From the NCBI GenBank assembly GCA_959347315.1, contig OY365807.1, positions 37,163,645-37,227,644 of the forward strand: a stretch of 64,000 nucleotides of DNA. Reading direction: 5' to 3'. Positions 34,005 through 47,238 of this stretch are shown here, piece after piece (the first letter of the stretch is position 1; each line of letters opens with the position of its first letter). This DNA comes from Bimastos eiseni. Lineage: Eukaryota; Annelida; Clitellata; Crassiclitellata; Lumbricidae. The notes under the pieces are model-generated. The model ran no database searches. It saw nothing but the letters and a program-made list of their open reading frames with translations, and was not told where the DNA came from. The translations under genes were made by a program, and so were the position numbers.

Positions 34005-34046
<42 letters not shown>
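33980..34046. repeat. (AT)n microsatellite
   Basis: Alternating TA tract interrupted by ACTTATATATG near 33995. Confidence 0.95.
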
Positions 34047-34047
<1 letters not shown>

Positions 34048-34144
34048 GGTTGATGATGAGCTTTGTTTGTGTTAGCTATTACTGGAAGTTACACTGTTAC
34101 TATGTAAGTTAGTTTTGACAGGATATTATGTATCTAAGATGTGT

Positions 34145-34301
<157 letters not shown>

Positions 34302-34930
34302 GTTGGTGTCTTATGTTTAACTATAATATGCCATTTGATGTGCCTGATATGGTTTGCATGTGGGTTTTCCCATCATTAGTGGTGTATCCTGTTGAAGAAC
34401 TTCTGAACAATCTCAGATTTTGTTTGGCCGCTGTTGCTTGAAATGTTTATCCACACATCAACTATGTTGCTTCAAGCAGCTGCACATAAGAGTGGCTTCT
34501 TTGCAACACAGTCAGGTGCCGGCTCTCCTAATAACGAACATGCACATATTTCTGTAGTGAATATATATATTTATTTTTATGTACATACATTTTATGTATC
34601 ATTCATTTCTTACTTGACCCCCCCGTATTTTGACCTGACACCAGAATGAAGCGAGAGGCTTGGCTATTGCGGACTTGGTTCCCCTGATGTAGCGTTTGTG
34701 GGAGCAATTTTTGAAGATATGCATTACATTGTAATGTAACACAATCTTGGGCTCCTTGAAGACTAGTAATGGAAACTTTAGAGGATCGATGTGAGTAGAA
34801 TTGCAGATCAACTGGATTGAATGACCTTTAAAGTTTTTATATCACACTACAGTTATATTGCAGGCACATATTGGTTGCATCTGCAATTCTTGGATGTTGA
34901 AGGAATAAGTAATAAGTATTCCCCTGGGGC

Positions 34931-35315
34931 GCATTGCACAGCTTGAGCGCGTGCTTTGTGCAGCTGCTAGACTTGTTGGTAGTTTTGCAAAAATATGACA
35001 GTGTCTCACATTATATACATTGGAATGTGCTCCACTGGCCTCCTGTTTCCGAGCACATTGAATTTAGGATCTGGGTCTGGCAGTGCCGGTTAGTGAGCGC
35101 CACAGTCTACTTGTGGGAGTTTTTGCCCAATCTCGAGTTTAGCTACTTTCAAAATCTTTGTTCTGCATCTTAGGGTGAATTTGTAATTCATGGCCAGAAA
35201 ATGAGTATGGATTGTGATATTACAAATGGCTCTGTCTCCATGACATGGCTTGTCATTGGTTTCTCTGCTGTTTACGATGTCCGCTCTGTGCTTGCCGAAT
35301 GCATTATCCAGCGAC
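34931..35315 (+). pseudogene. L2/CR1-group LINE 3' fragment
   Basis: Across frames I read LERVLCAAARLVG, then NVLHWPPVSEHIEFRI, matching the conserved C-terminal stretch (A-A-R-L ... V-L-H-W-x-P-V) of these elements. The tail decays past 35170, where a trace of the region that usually ends in V-G-P-x-x-W-N may remain. Confidence 0.65.
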
Positions 35316-38060
35316 ATCCATAATTATCGGGATTAATTTTACTCATCATCACTAGATTCACAACTGTCCGGGAGATTCTTCATTACACTGTTGCCCAGAT
35401 CTGGGTCGCTATATTGTTGTTAGTAGGTTATTTGTGAAACCGCTTCCAGTTTTGTAACTTTAGGAGACATACCAGTAACCACTCGTTCTAGTAAGCTTTT
35501 CTTACATAATAATTAATAATAATTCGTGGCTTATTGCAGCACTGCATGCCATATGAAATTTGTTTAGCTTTTGAAGGTTTTGTGGCCTAAGAATGTTTCT
35601 GAATAAATTGGTTAATGTTATAATGATTTTTAGTAATATACCTTATAAATATGGAACAGTAATCAACAACAGGCATGGCCAGTGTATGCTGTAGCACACT
35701 GAGAATTATTAGATAGGAATGCTACAGACATACAAATATTTTCAATTAATATTTCTGTATGCAGGCCTTTTAATGTACCTTTGAGATGTGTGCTTTCAAC
35801 CCTTTGAAACCAATTGGCCATGTGTTACATAAATTTTGCCTGTATATTAGAGATCATTTATCAGAGAGTGAATTGTTTCAAGAGATGCATACTAGGCCTA
35901 CCAGAGCAGGAATGTGCAGTATGTGGTCTATGTAGATAGAACCGCTTGATAGGCACTTGTGACTTCTGTTTTACTGTTTGCTGCACATGGCCTGTGTAAG
36001 GAGGAGGAGGAGGAGAAGGAGCAGGGGAATCAGCCTGTATTGTAATCCAACAAATTGAGTTAGATTTGCCAGTGATGAACTGTCAGTGAAGACAAAGTAG
36101 TCCCAGCCAGCTTAGCAGCAACAGACCTATGTCTTAAGTCTTCAGTCATTCAGATAAATTGATTGGGGAAGGTTCACTCGCCCTTGTGGACATGTGTTGT
36201 ATGTGAAATCTTTGGTTAGTCTTTTAGTTTAGGGATTGCTGGTCTCGATTCCCAGCAATTCGTCTAGAATGTTGAGTTCTCTGATTAAATTTTATGAGTA
36301 ATGAGGTCTACACTCGGACAGAGACTCTTCCGTTGAATGGAAGGGACTGGACATTGGCTGCTATCCATCAAAATAAAATACATGGGCTTCAAACCAAAAG
36401 CTTCTAATATTCTGTGACAATAGGGAGCTGTAGGGAGCTGGTATAATCTCCATGGTTGGAGATTGTGGTTTAATGAACCATATCTTTGAGGAGAATTTCT
36501 TTAGTTGCTGGTCTTTATTGCATTAAAGTGATGCCTCTCAGAGGGTCTTACGTAGGACAGCGAACTAGTGCTATGCGTGGCTCATTAAACTTGCTAAGAT
36601 GTTATGGTCAACGTTTAATAGAGACATAGATGATTCAAAGTGACAATAGTGCACCCAGAAAATGTTATGAGTCCTGGTTTGACTGTAAAGTAACTATTGA
36701 TTGGTGATTGGTTACCAGTTCTTCAGAGGTACAATGTGACCCAGTGATGCTTTTGTTACCTGAATCTATAAGCCATGCAGCATATGGCAAATGTGTTTCA
36801 AAACGATCTACTTAGCCAGACACCATTGTAAAAGAGTAACTGGGTGTCTAGTTTCGGGTCTCTCCAGCAGGACATCATCCATACAGTATAATAGAACACT
36901 TCAAAATATAGCAGACCAACTGCAGTAAGTTCACTGCAGTGACGTAAGTTCTGAGCTTATACTGTTGTGGGCTGAGTGGATGGATCTGTACCCTTTAAGC
37001 TGCTGATCAAAGTTTAATGGTCATTCAATCGGTAGAAGTATGGGTTATCTTTACCTGGATTATTAAGTGGAATCATTGTCCTTATTTTATGGAAATGCTA
37101 AAAGCTTCTATTAGGAAGGTGTAGCTACACTATACAGCTCCCTTTGTGTTGAATGGATGGCATTGTCTTGTTGATTTAAAGTTCTATAACTTTGTCCTTA
37201 TTAAATGAAAGTCCTAGAGCCTTATCCTTATTGAATGAGATTTCAATTATGCTGAGTGAAAGTCCTTAAGCCCTGCCCTTATTGAATGAGGGTACAATGA
37301 CCCGGATGGAAAGTTCTTGAGCCCTGTCCTAGTTTCCTAGTTTAGTTAAAGGACCATCCTGGTGGAGTGAGAGGTTACCTGGCCATTGGGTATCACTTTA
37401 AACCTGTGATGGGCTATTTTGATGCTTGGTTCAACCCAGATAATAACTAATGCACCTCTCAGTTTTACAAGTCTGGATTTACTTACTGCGGTGCTGAAAT
37501 GCTAGAATGTTGCAGACAAGATGAAAGGGTCATTTGAGGGCTTGAATTGCATCTAATTGAGGACTGAGGAGGAAGCCAATCTTTGCTTATGCTGTCTTCT
37601 GATGCACTTGAATTGCTCCTTATTAATTCTGCACTTGGTGACATATGCTTGCTCCGTTATCTAAAACATTTGTTTTATTTATTGATCAAGTTATTGATTG
37701 TTGTAACACCACTGGTGAATATATTTTGCAGTTATTAGAACTTCCTATGACAATGTTTTTAACTTGAATGTTCAGCCTGTATTTGTACCAGCTGAACTAC
37801 TAGACTGCCACCAGGTCTGGTGGTGGTCCCACCAGGTCTGGCGATGGTCCTAATGCATGATTAACAGCTGCTGACAGTGCAGAAGAACCCAAGGACGGCA
37901 GATATATAAGACATTCGGTTTGTTACCTGTTGCTGCTCAGTTTTGGTAGTGATGAGTAAGACTTGACATTTTACCTTTTGTACATAGACCAAGATATGCA
38001 TGTTGAAATGGGAAATGTTCAGATGCATATATGCCAGTTGGTAAAATGTCTTATGACAGA
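35316..38060. other. No gene seen
   Basis: T- and G-rich plus strand. A GGAGGAGGAGGAGAAGGAG run is at about 36000-36018. Nearby paraphrases around 37185-37330 (TCCTTATT-GAATGA phrases with CCTTGAGCCCTGTCC variants) form a loose degenerate tandem. No frame supported. Confidence 0.4.
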
Positions 38061-38356
38061 ATGAAGAAGAAGAGTAATCCCAGGGCAGGCATTGGTGTGA
38101 AGTGTTGGCGACTTCACATTCTTAGCCTCAGCTTATGAGGCATGGGGGGTGGGTGGGTGGGTGGGTAGTCCTCTCTGTTGTTGTCTCATTTACTCACCGA
38201 CAGTGTGCAGTCAGTGTACTCATTATGATTGAGTTGGCAGGTGGAATAGAGGTATGAACCAAATACTTCTGCCCTTGTGGGGACTTTATCCTCCCCTCTT
38301 CAATATTTGTATTAATAGTCTAGCACAAAACCATTACACTATCCAGCCTCCATGAC
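38061..38356 (-). mobile_element. tRNA-derived SINE, antisense copy
   Basis: Read on the minus strand it has a decayed tRNA-like head (GGATAGTGTAATGG... GTGCTAGACT) near 38350-38280. The body is shared with 61938-62215: CCAACTCAA, then GAAGT-GC-AACACTTCA. It ends in CTTCTTCTTC. The plus strand of this copy carries GGGGGGTGGGTGGGTGGGTG near 38142-38165. Confidence 0.7.
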
Positions 38357-38629
38357 GAATTAACCAGCAGTAAGTCTCTACTGTTTACAGTTCCTGTCTG
38401 TAATATGGTGTTTTATGAGGGTCTCTGCAATGCACTGACTATTATTACCTTTATCATCATATTATATACTGTATTATTATCTTTCATTTCATACATTTAT
38501 TTAATGTAGGCAATAACCATTAATGCTAATTCTTAATTTTGATTGTAGAGGAAAGCCTAAGATAATATAAATTGAATTTCAATTTTGGGTTAAAATTAGT
38601 TAATTTAATATTTAAATTGATTTATATAG

Positions 38630-38765
38630 CATCACTTGAGCAGATGTTCTCTAGAGCTGTTAGAGCACTGCTTTTTCCTGTTAGGCTAATGGCCATGTTT
38701 GAATGTTGGACTGAGCGATTCTTCATGGGTGATCACGTGACCAGCGTCCTCTTACAATTACATCT
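38630..38765 (+). mobile_element. Decayed tRNA-derived SINE head
   Basis: CTAGAGCTGTTAGAGCACTG resembles an RNA polymerase III A box in a tRNA frame. GGCCATGTTTGAATGTTGGA occupies the B-box position, and GACTGAGCG follows. An accidental open frame (38572-38793) across it looks protein-like. Confidence 0.5.
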
Positions 38766-38793
38766 ACAAATTACAAATGTTTTGGAAAAATAG

Positions 38794-41080
38794 AAATTGT
38801 AGGATGATTTACATCTTTTGAATAATTCCTTGTTTATCTTTGATTTTCGTCTTTTTGGAGTCAGAAGCTGGAGAAAAGAACTGAATAAGGGTCCAACTCA
38901 TCAGATTATATTACCATAAGCTGAAATTTTAATTTCTAATCATAATTGTGATGTATGTACAGCTGTCAAATGGACTTGTGTTTCCTTGTCACCCAAATGA
39001 TGTATGCTGATAGTCTGGCAAAGTTCTGTCCTTTATGATATTGGATTTTGGCTCCTTACATTTGATGATGCTTGGATTAGTTGCCTTTTTAGAGTGAAGG
39101 AGATAAATGTTGTGTAATTTGAATTGCTTTATTGGAAGAGATCCGGGTTAGGTAGTAGCTCTCGAGATAGCTTCTCCACAGCTTGGTATTATGGCACAGT
39201 ATGCATATTATGTATTACAGTCTTGCAAAATGTTACAAAGTACAAGTGATATAGGTTACATTACTAAATCTTGCGTTATATCATGACATTCACTGAACAG
39301 CTGGACAAAATCAATTTTTTATGAAACTTCTGTTTTCAATTTCTTTAAACGTACAAGTATATTTCGTCACAGGACTATTACAATTCTAGTATTGACTCAG
39401 AAAGATCTAGTGTTCCCTCAACCATTTGTTTCACACCAGTTAGAAATTGGAATGAATTGTCAGTCAATAAGTATTTAGTTATTATTTTGAAAGCACTAAT
39501 CATTTGGTATCAGGAAAAGCTAGTGAAAGTAAAGATAGTGAAATTGAACTGTCAGATTAAATTTGAAGTGAATGATTGCTGTATGACTGTTTAGTTAAGA
39601 GCAGGAAAATATATTCTGTCCATGATTGTCAGTTTTTGTTTTTATGTAGGTTGCATTTCATGTCTTTTCCAGTAACATAACGGGTTTTTATTATATAATT
39701 TTTCAGCAGTACTTTTTTCATGCGGTCGATAGGCCGTCCACTGTACATTAGTGATATAGGTTGTGGAGGAGTTGCCTATTTGTTAGCATGGACAAATATC
39801 CAAATGCAGCATCTAATTATAAGGCATGCATTTGTATTCTTTTGAGAACTGGTAATTATGTGGTGTAAATTGTTCTCTAGACTCATTCTGCTGAATTTGT
39901 ATGTGTACTTACTTCTTCACTGCAGGGAGTCTATTTCCTGCCACAACACAAAAGCAATTGTGTGTGTGTCAATAACTTGCCAAAAGCTATTATGCAGCAG
40001 CAATTTTTGTAGCCTCTGATTGATGTATTACGGAACTAGTATGGCACCAGCGCCCGCAGACTATGTGTATCATTGTGTAATTTATATAGCACTCTTAAGA
40101 AATTGTAAATTTTGTTGCCCATGTGGTTTTCATAGCCACTTATGGCAAAAATGTTGAATCTATCCTCTACTTCCATTTTTTGTATCATCGAATAAATCCA
40201 TTATTTTTGTTGATGTATTCGTGTTATTTCCAACTAATTCTCGCATTTATTATAATTTATTATAATATTATTTCTGCAACTCTGTTGAATTAGACTGAGG
40301 TACTAAACAGCTAACATATTGTAATGGTTTGTTGTGTGACATTCCATGTATATCAGTAAAGGAATATTTATTTATTTGGTTAAGAATGGGAATGAAGTGT
40401 TAGCCAACTGCCAACTGCATATTGGTAGCTTCAGCACAGGAGGGTGAATGGCCGGCCAGTCCTTTGGGAAATCTACCCTTCAACTGAGCATTGAGATTAG
40501 AGTACCTATTGATCTTCCTTGTCAGGCAAAGGGAATCCAGTGTTTTGGATAGGTTCATAAATGAGGTTGGCGTCGCCCTCCTCCTTTTTCCAGGCTTAAG
40601 ACTGGCACTAGAGGCATGGTCTGGTAGTGGCCTCTAATTAGATATGCAGTGATCAGATCAAGATCAGTATAAACTTTCTGCTGCAACTGAACAGGTGGTT
40701 AGGTCACTGATTATACTAAAAGAACTGCATATACCAAATTTAGATGTGGACATAGACATTGGGTGTAACCCCTCCTCATGTCCGCATTAGGATGACCTCA
40801 CCCTCTGCCTTCATTGACCAGACCGTTAGATGGACGAACGGATGACTGGATGGACACACTGACAGATTTTTTAATTCTTTTTATGCATTTTGTGACAGAC
40901 AAGCAACTAAGTTTACCTTTTATAATGAAATAACATTTTTTTGAGCACCTATGTGCATTGGCTATTTATATTGTAATGAATATGAGGCCTTCTTTTTCTA
41001 AGCAATGTCAATATTAAGGTGGAATTCCTTCTTTTCTTTATGTTGATGAATATCTTATCATTTTGTGAGGACAATTTGTT
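38794..41080. other. No gene seen
   Basis: AT-rich, CpG-poor. A segment near 40390-40460 starting AATGAAGTGTTAGCCAACTG resembles the 3' part of the SINE family and may be another piece. GGATGACTGGATGGAC-like words lie near 40840. Confidence 0.4.
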
Positions 41081-41084
41081 TTGC

Positions 41085-41275
41085 AGAAAGGTCTGCTTTC
41101 GTTCATGAGAGTGATTGCATTGAAATTATGGTTTCTGGACTCTGAAGAATATCCATTACAAGCAGAATTAAATGCCAAGAATCCTCTGAGTGATGTGGCT
41201 CATATTTCCTGCCATTTATTGGGTGTACAGACTGAAATTGTTTTAAATTTACAGTCATACTTCATCTTAGCTTAA
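41085..41275 (+). other. Possible internal exon, unidentified
   Basis: After an acceptor-like TTTGTTTTGCAG the frame reads KGLLSFMRVIALKLWFLDSE, then EYPLQAELNAKNPLSDVAHI, then SCHLLGVQTEI. It stays open to TAA at 41273-41275, with GG|GTGTAC near 41223 as a weak donor. Composition resembles a helical protein. I do not recognise the family and found no partner exon. Confidence 0.25.
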
Positions 41276-41469
41276 TTTGTACATGGTGAGTATCTAGATT
41301 TTAATTAAATCTAGATACTAGATTAATTTTCATTAATTGTGTGTTAAGTAATGTAACTTAGTATACCTTTGGCACATCTTGGAGGTTTTTGGTAAAAAAC
41401 ATACCAGATTTATTTTATATATATATAGATTATATTATATATATAATACTATTTTGTATGTGTGTGATG

Positions 41470-41669
41470 ATGAGTTTTTTGCCCGATGGCAGGTCCATTG
41501 GCTTTATGCTATCTGGAGATGAGATGAGCGATGTGATTTCGTGGTGCCTTCCCCACAGACAATTATGGGTGAGCAACTTGTCCAAGGTCAATATGTACTG
41601 ACTTGAGGTGGGTTCGAACCTGCGACCCTTCGCTTGCGAGGCACAGAACATACCACAATGCCACCGCAT
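41470..41669 (-). mobile_element. tRNA-derived SINE (second type), antisense copy
   Basis: The minus strand begins GGATGCGGTGGCATTGTGGT, with an A-box-like TGGCATTGTGG, followed after about 35 bases by the B-box GGTTCGAACCC. The cloverleaf is not intact. The body continues to about 41470. An open frame starting MRWHCGMFCASQAKGRRFEP is only its translation. Confidence 0.75.
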
Positions 41670-41689
41670 CCTATTGTATGTGTGTGTAT

Positions 41690-42235
41690 GCTCTTCTTAT
41701 TCATCATTTCTGCCTTGATTTATACTACCAGCTGCATAAGCTCTGCACTGTTGCTCGCTTGCTAATTCCAGACTACACATGTCCACTTCTTCATCATGAC
41801 ACAACTAGATTGCTGCTGTTCACTCTGTGTTGGCGTCCCAACTGTGTGGTTGCGAGTCCACCATTCTGTCACACATCTTGTCAGACTATATGCTGGATGT
41901 TCTCCACTGGCTTACCCTCCAGTATCATCGCTTTTGTCTAGCGGTCCTTTGCTGGGTCTCGCCCTTGCGTATCTTCGCGACCTCTGCTACTCTGCTTTGA
42001 GTGCACCAGTCGCTCAATCCGCTCTACTGAGCAAGGCCTACTCATCGTCCCATTTGCCCGTACAACTACTTAATAAAATTGTGCCTTCTCAGTGGTTGGC
42101 CCCTCGCTCGGTAACAGGTTCCCGTTGGTGTGGCACTTGTCTCTCAGGGTTCACTCTGACTCTTTTTAATGTTTTCACACTTGCCTTAAAACTGTTCTTT
42201 TCAATCCTGCTGGGGCTGGTAAGTCGGGAACACTC
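41690..42235 (+). pseudogene. L2/CR1-group LINE 3' fragment
   Basis: Frames carry DYTCPLLHHDTTRL, then LHWLTLQYHRFCLAVLCWVS, then AYLRDLCYSALSAPVAQSAL and SVTGSRWCGTCLSGFTLTLF. This is the order of the C-terminal region (V-L-H-W-L ... AYLRDLC) of the same LINE type as 54775-56175. Frameshifts throughout. Confidence 0.65.
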
Positions 42236-42349
42236 TTAATTGGTACCCTTTCAGGGAGGCTATGTAATTTTTTTTATTAAATCAATATATGTGTGTGTGG
42301 GTAATACATAGATTTATATATATATATATATATATCAGATAGTCTGTAG

Positions 42350-45040
42350 CTATTCTGATAGAAGAGAATATTGCAAAAGCCATTATGAAGATTGAAAGAC
42401 ATGGAAGCAGAATAACTGAAGTCAGGATAAAGGCAGATCCAGTCGACATAGTTATTATACAGGTTTACATGCCTACAACAACACATGAAGATGAAGAAAT
42501 ATATTTGATGTGTGATACACTGAAGGAAATTATAGACCGAACAAAAGGAACAGACTATTTGGTAGTAATGGGAGACTGGAATGCAGTGGAGGGAGAACGG
42601 AAAGAAAGACAATATATTGGAATATATGGATTAGGTAAAACGAACAGCAGAGGAAATAAGCTAGGGGAGTTCTATGAAAGAAGAGAATTGGTAGTGACAA
42701 ATACCTGGTTCCAATATGAGAAAAGAAGAAGGTATATGTGGAAAGCGCCATGGGACATCAAAATATACCAATTACGCTACGTAATGGTCAAGCACAGGTT
42801 CAGAGATAGTGTCAAGAATGCAAGAGCAATGCCAGGAACAGATGCAGACTCAGACCACAACATGGTTATTATGAAAGCAAAGATAAAGATGAAATTCATC
42901 AAGAGAATAAAGAGGATAAAGAAAGGATGGAACGGAAAGAACTTAAAAGAAAAGATTAAGGAACTTGGAAAGAAAATTGAAGAGAAGAACAGACAATATG
43001 AGGGAGAATCTATGGAAGAAAGATGGAAAATATTAAAGGAAGCCATAATAGAAAGTGAAAATGAAATTGTAGGAGCAGAGTATAAAGTATAGGAAAAGAA
43101 AGCCTGGATAACAAGAGAAATGTTAGAAGAGATGGATGAGAGGAGGAAATGGAAAAATCAAAGTACAGAAGAGGCAAGGAAGGAATACAGAAGATAAAAT
43201 AACAAACTAAGAAGAACAACAGAAACGGCCAGAGAACGGTGGTGTGAAGGGAAATGCCAAGAACTAGAAGACTTACAGCAAAAGGGAAGATATGACATGG
43301 TATACGAAAACGTGAAACAGTTAACTAAGAAACCGGGATAGAAAGAAGAATAGAAATTAAAGACAAGCAGGGAAAGATCCTAACTGAAATAGACGATGTG
43401 AAAGAAAGATAGAGGGAATATATAGAAGAGCTATATAAGAGTGAAGATAATCATAGTCTAGACAGAGAATAACTACGAACAAATGGAGATGATATTGGAC
43501 CAGAGATAGTAGGAGAAGAGGTAATAACAGCCATAAGAGAACTGAAAAACGAAAAAGCTGAAGGAATAGATAGCATACCTGCAGAGGTGATTAAGAGTCT
43601 AGAGGAAGGAGCTATGAGAGAGATTATGCCAGGATATTTATACAACAGGGAAATGGCCAGAGGACTTCCTAGAATCAATCATGATACCAATCAAGAAGAA
43701 AACATATGCAACGGACTGTGAGGACCACCGAACAATTAGCCTCATTACGCAATACACATGCATCGAAAATCTTCATAAAGATACTAGCAAAAAGAATACA
43801 ATCAAAAACAGAAGCAGTCAGAGGACTAGGAGACGATCAATTTGGGTTTAGAAAGGGCATGGGAACTAGAGACGCGATAGGGGTGCTAAGAGAGGAGCTG
43901 TCAGAAAGAGGGAACATTGATATTCATGTGCATTGTATAGGTCTATATATGCTTTGTTGACTATGAAAAAGCATTCGTTAGAGTAGGCTGGAGAATACTG
44001 TTACAGGCGCTGAGGAGGATGGGGATAGATTGGAAAGACAGAAGACTGATAGGGAATCTGTATATGGGACAAAAGGTACGAGTAAGAATAGATGGAGAAT
44101 TTTTAGAGAAAGAAAAGGGGAGAAGAGGAGTCAGATAAGGATGTCCTCTGTCTCCATTGCTATTCAACATCTTTATAGAAGAACTGGGTAAATAAGCACC
44201 AAAGGCCACGGAAGAGGGGATAAAAGTAGGAGGAGAATGGATAAAAACACTAATGTGGGCAGATGACCAAGTAATGCTAGCAGGAAGTCAGAAAGACCTA
44301 CAGATCATGATTGATAGACTAAACACAGCATCAAACGAAAATGGAATGAAAGTAAACTTCAAAAAGACAAAGGTACTCGTAGTAAGCAAACAACAAACAA
44401 CCACAATCGGAATATGTGTTGGAAGGAAGGGAAATTGAACAGATAAAGGAATTCTGTCACCTGGGAAGCATGATCGGAGAAGATTCCAGATGTAATAGAG
44501 AAATAAAAAGAAGAATAGCAATGCAATGGGCAAAGAAGCATTCTCAAAGAGGAAAGAACTATTGAGAGGGAAAATAAACAAAGAAATAAAGAAAAGACTA
44601 ATAAAGACACTGGTATGGAGTAATGTATTGTATGGCTCAGAGACATGGACAATGAGGAAGGATGATATAAAAAGATTGGAAGCCTTCGAGATGTGGATAT
44701 AGAGGAGAATGGAGAGTATCAGTTGGACAGAGCATGTAACAAATGAAGAGGTGCTGGGAATAATAGGAGAAGAAGTAACCCTCCTATGCACGATAAGACA
44801 AAAACAACAGGGATGGATAGAGCATGTGCTGAGAGCCTAAGAGGTAACTCAATCATGAAAATGATCATAGAAGGGAAGATGGAAGGAAAACTCGGAGGAG
44901 GAAGTCCAAGACGAATTATGCTGGACTGGATGATGCCAGATGGCTACCAGAGACTTAAAGAGGAAGAGCAGAGGAGAGAGGAATGACGACATTGAACATT
45001 TGAACCTGCTTGAAAAAGCAGAGAATAAGAAGAAGTAGAA
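42350..45040 (+). mobile_element. RTE-like non-LTR retrotransposon (endonuclease + RT), decayed
   Basis: The endonuclease frame 42385-43092 reads IVIIQVYMPT, MGDWNAVEGERKERQYIG, LVVTNTWFQYEKRRRYMWKA and DADSDHNMVIMK, the catalytic D-W-N and S-D-H set. The RT follows in broken frames: EGIDSIPAEVIKSL, QFGFRKGMGTRDAI near 43840, FVDYEKAF, GCPLSPLLFNIFIEELG, MWADDQVMLAGSQKDLQIMI (catalytic ADD), LIKTLVWSNVLYGSETWTMR and ISWTEHVTNEEVLGIIGEE. It ends in AATAAGAAGAAGTAGAAG near 45040. The strand is strikingly purine-rich. Many stops make it inactive. Confidence 0.88.
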
Positions 45041-46809
45041 GATATCAGATACTACTTTAGATTGAATGTACAAATATAAAAACTTAGAGCACATTACAAT
45101 GTCTTTGCAATGTTGTTTCAAAACCTGAAAAATGCTGCATAGTTGAGTTGACAGTGTTCAGCGAAACTCTTTGGCAGTTAGAAGTAGCATGGCTGGACAT
45201 TTTTATTTATTTGAAATTGAGAAAATTCAGCCTTGTTGTTTTGATCTGTGGAAAACTCTCCAGACTTTGGAAAAGCAGACGCTGATCAGACTCACATTAC
45301 AGCAGTGAGGCAGATGAAAAAGATCAGTTCCCTAAGTCAAACCCCGAGGGAGTCTTCATCCTGAACTTTCAGCTACTTCTGTTTGTTTGTCTCCTACCCA
45401 GATGAATGGCTAGTCTTCTACTTCATTGTATGATCTTATTTACCAAAGCCCTATGCTTTGCTAGAGGTTGCTATTGAAACGGCAATAGTAGAATATATTT
45501 CTGTAGTTTTAAGGAATTGACCTTTGACCTCTGGGTTGTCATTCAATATGCTAATGATACATTTGTTATGAACGTAGGCAACCTGATGTCTCAGTGGAAA
45601 GATCCAGGTTCTTCCAGACGAAACAAAAGCAGCTGTCCCCACATTGCAGGTAGCAGGGCTTGACAAACAATTCCCATTTCAATTTCAAAGAAGACAACAA
45701 AGTTCCAACTCAGAAGACCTGTTACAATATACGCCTCCTCCTCCTTCATTCTTCCTTTCTTGTTCGTCATGTCTGTTATCTGTCATAGCATTGCTGTGAT
45801 TTATCTGTTCAGGTTTTCATGACTAGACACATATAGCCATTTGTGTATCATTACTATTTAATATCATGAATCATTACAACTTGCATATCAAGAATGTCAA
45901 GAGGCTGCTTAGAAGTGTGGGCTGAGAGCTTAAAGCAATTGAACTGATTATGGAATTTGTAGCGGTTCAGGGAACAGCTGAAGTCATTCAGAGCACTTTT
46001 CGGGGACATAGTAGGAAATGCTATCTGGTGATATCGCCAAAAGAACTAGACCAGGCTCTAATACTGGTCTGACTGCTGGTCTGCTTAAACTCTGACCAAT
46101 GCGTAGGCGTTGAAACACGGTGCGCCATATTAATGCTTAAAATCGCACATCCTCGAACTGTTAATTGCTTTGTCACATGCAAGCGTACAATACATACATA
46201 CCTATGTACTTGTTTTCGTAATTATGTGCATACATTTTGCATATGCATTTATGCATATTTTATACATTAATTTATACGTACATATTCATATTTGCATGCA
46301 TACATTACATATGCATCATCATCGTCAGAGGCATCCTTTTGAGCAGATACATCCTGCAGGCATAACATTCAAATATTGTTCAGAGATGCATAATAACTGC
46401 TGTTTAACTGCTTTTTCTCATGATTTACCTAAGCATGGATAAATGAGTTACTATTTCCTCTTCAATTTTTGATTTTCTGCTGTCAGATTTCTTGTATAAG
46501 GCTAAGTCTGTAACATTATCCTGCTGTATGGTTTATGCTGAACCTGTCAAGTCCTGGATATTCTACAATTTATTAAGGGTGCTTGCCAAGCTGCAGCTTC
46601 CAGTCACTGGCTTTCCAGTCTTTCTCTTGAACTCTTTGGCCCCATCTTAAGTATTCAGTTATCCAGGGAAATTGATTAGGGCATACAAAATGGCAATTGT
46701 ATGCCTAATGTTTATCAGTCGCCATCAGCAATTACTTCTGGTCATTGGAATTGGCTGGTTATGTATGGAACATCTAAAGAAGATGCACTTGCAATTATCC
46801 AGGACATCC
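45041..46809. other. No gene seen
   Basis: A TACATACC...TATGCAT-rich patch lies at 46185-46320. Nothing codes. Confidence 0.4.
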
Positions 46810-47221
46810 TGGATTAGGTAAAACGAACAGCAGAGGAAATAAGCTAGTGGAGTTCTATGAAAGAAGAGAATTGGTAGTGACAAATACCTGGTTCCAATAT
46901 GAGAAAAGAAGAAGGTATACGTGGAAAGCGCCATGGGACATCAAAAGATACCAATTATGCTACGTAATGGTCAAGCACAGGTTCAGAGATAGTGTCAAGA
47001 ATGCAAGAGCAATGCCAGGAACAGATGCAGACTCAGACCACAACATGGTTATTATGAAAGCAAAGATAAAGATGAAATTCATCAAGAGAATAAAGAGGAT
47101 AAAGAAAGGATGGAACGGAAAGAACTTAAAAGAAAAGATTAAGGAACTTGGAAAGAAAATTGAAGAGAAGAACAGACAATATGAGGGAGAATCTATGGAA
47201 GAAAGATGGAAAATACTGAAG
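46810..47221 (+). mobile_element. Internal 412-bp copy of the RTE-like endonuclease region
   Basis: Matches 42627-43038 base for base without indels; I saw about six substitutions. Both ends are truncated: neither the 5' end nor the 3' tail of the element is present. The frame starting at MEFYERRELVVTNTW remains open and then runs into unrelated DNA. Confidence 0.95.
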
Positions 47222-47238
47222 TTCCACTGGTTAGCAGT

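Noticed and set aside
38572..38793. Protein-like frame after an acceptor-like TTTATATAG
   Set aside because: The sequence fits a decayed tRNA-derived SINE head with A- and B-box positions; an exon is not needed to explain it.
43010..45121. Minus-strand Ser/Phe/Leu-rich open frames
   Set aside because: Antisense of the purine-rich LINE at 42.35-45.04 kb.
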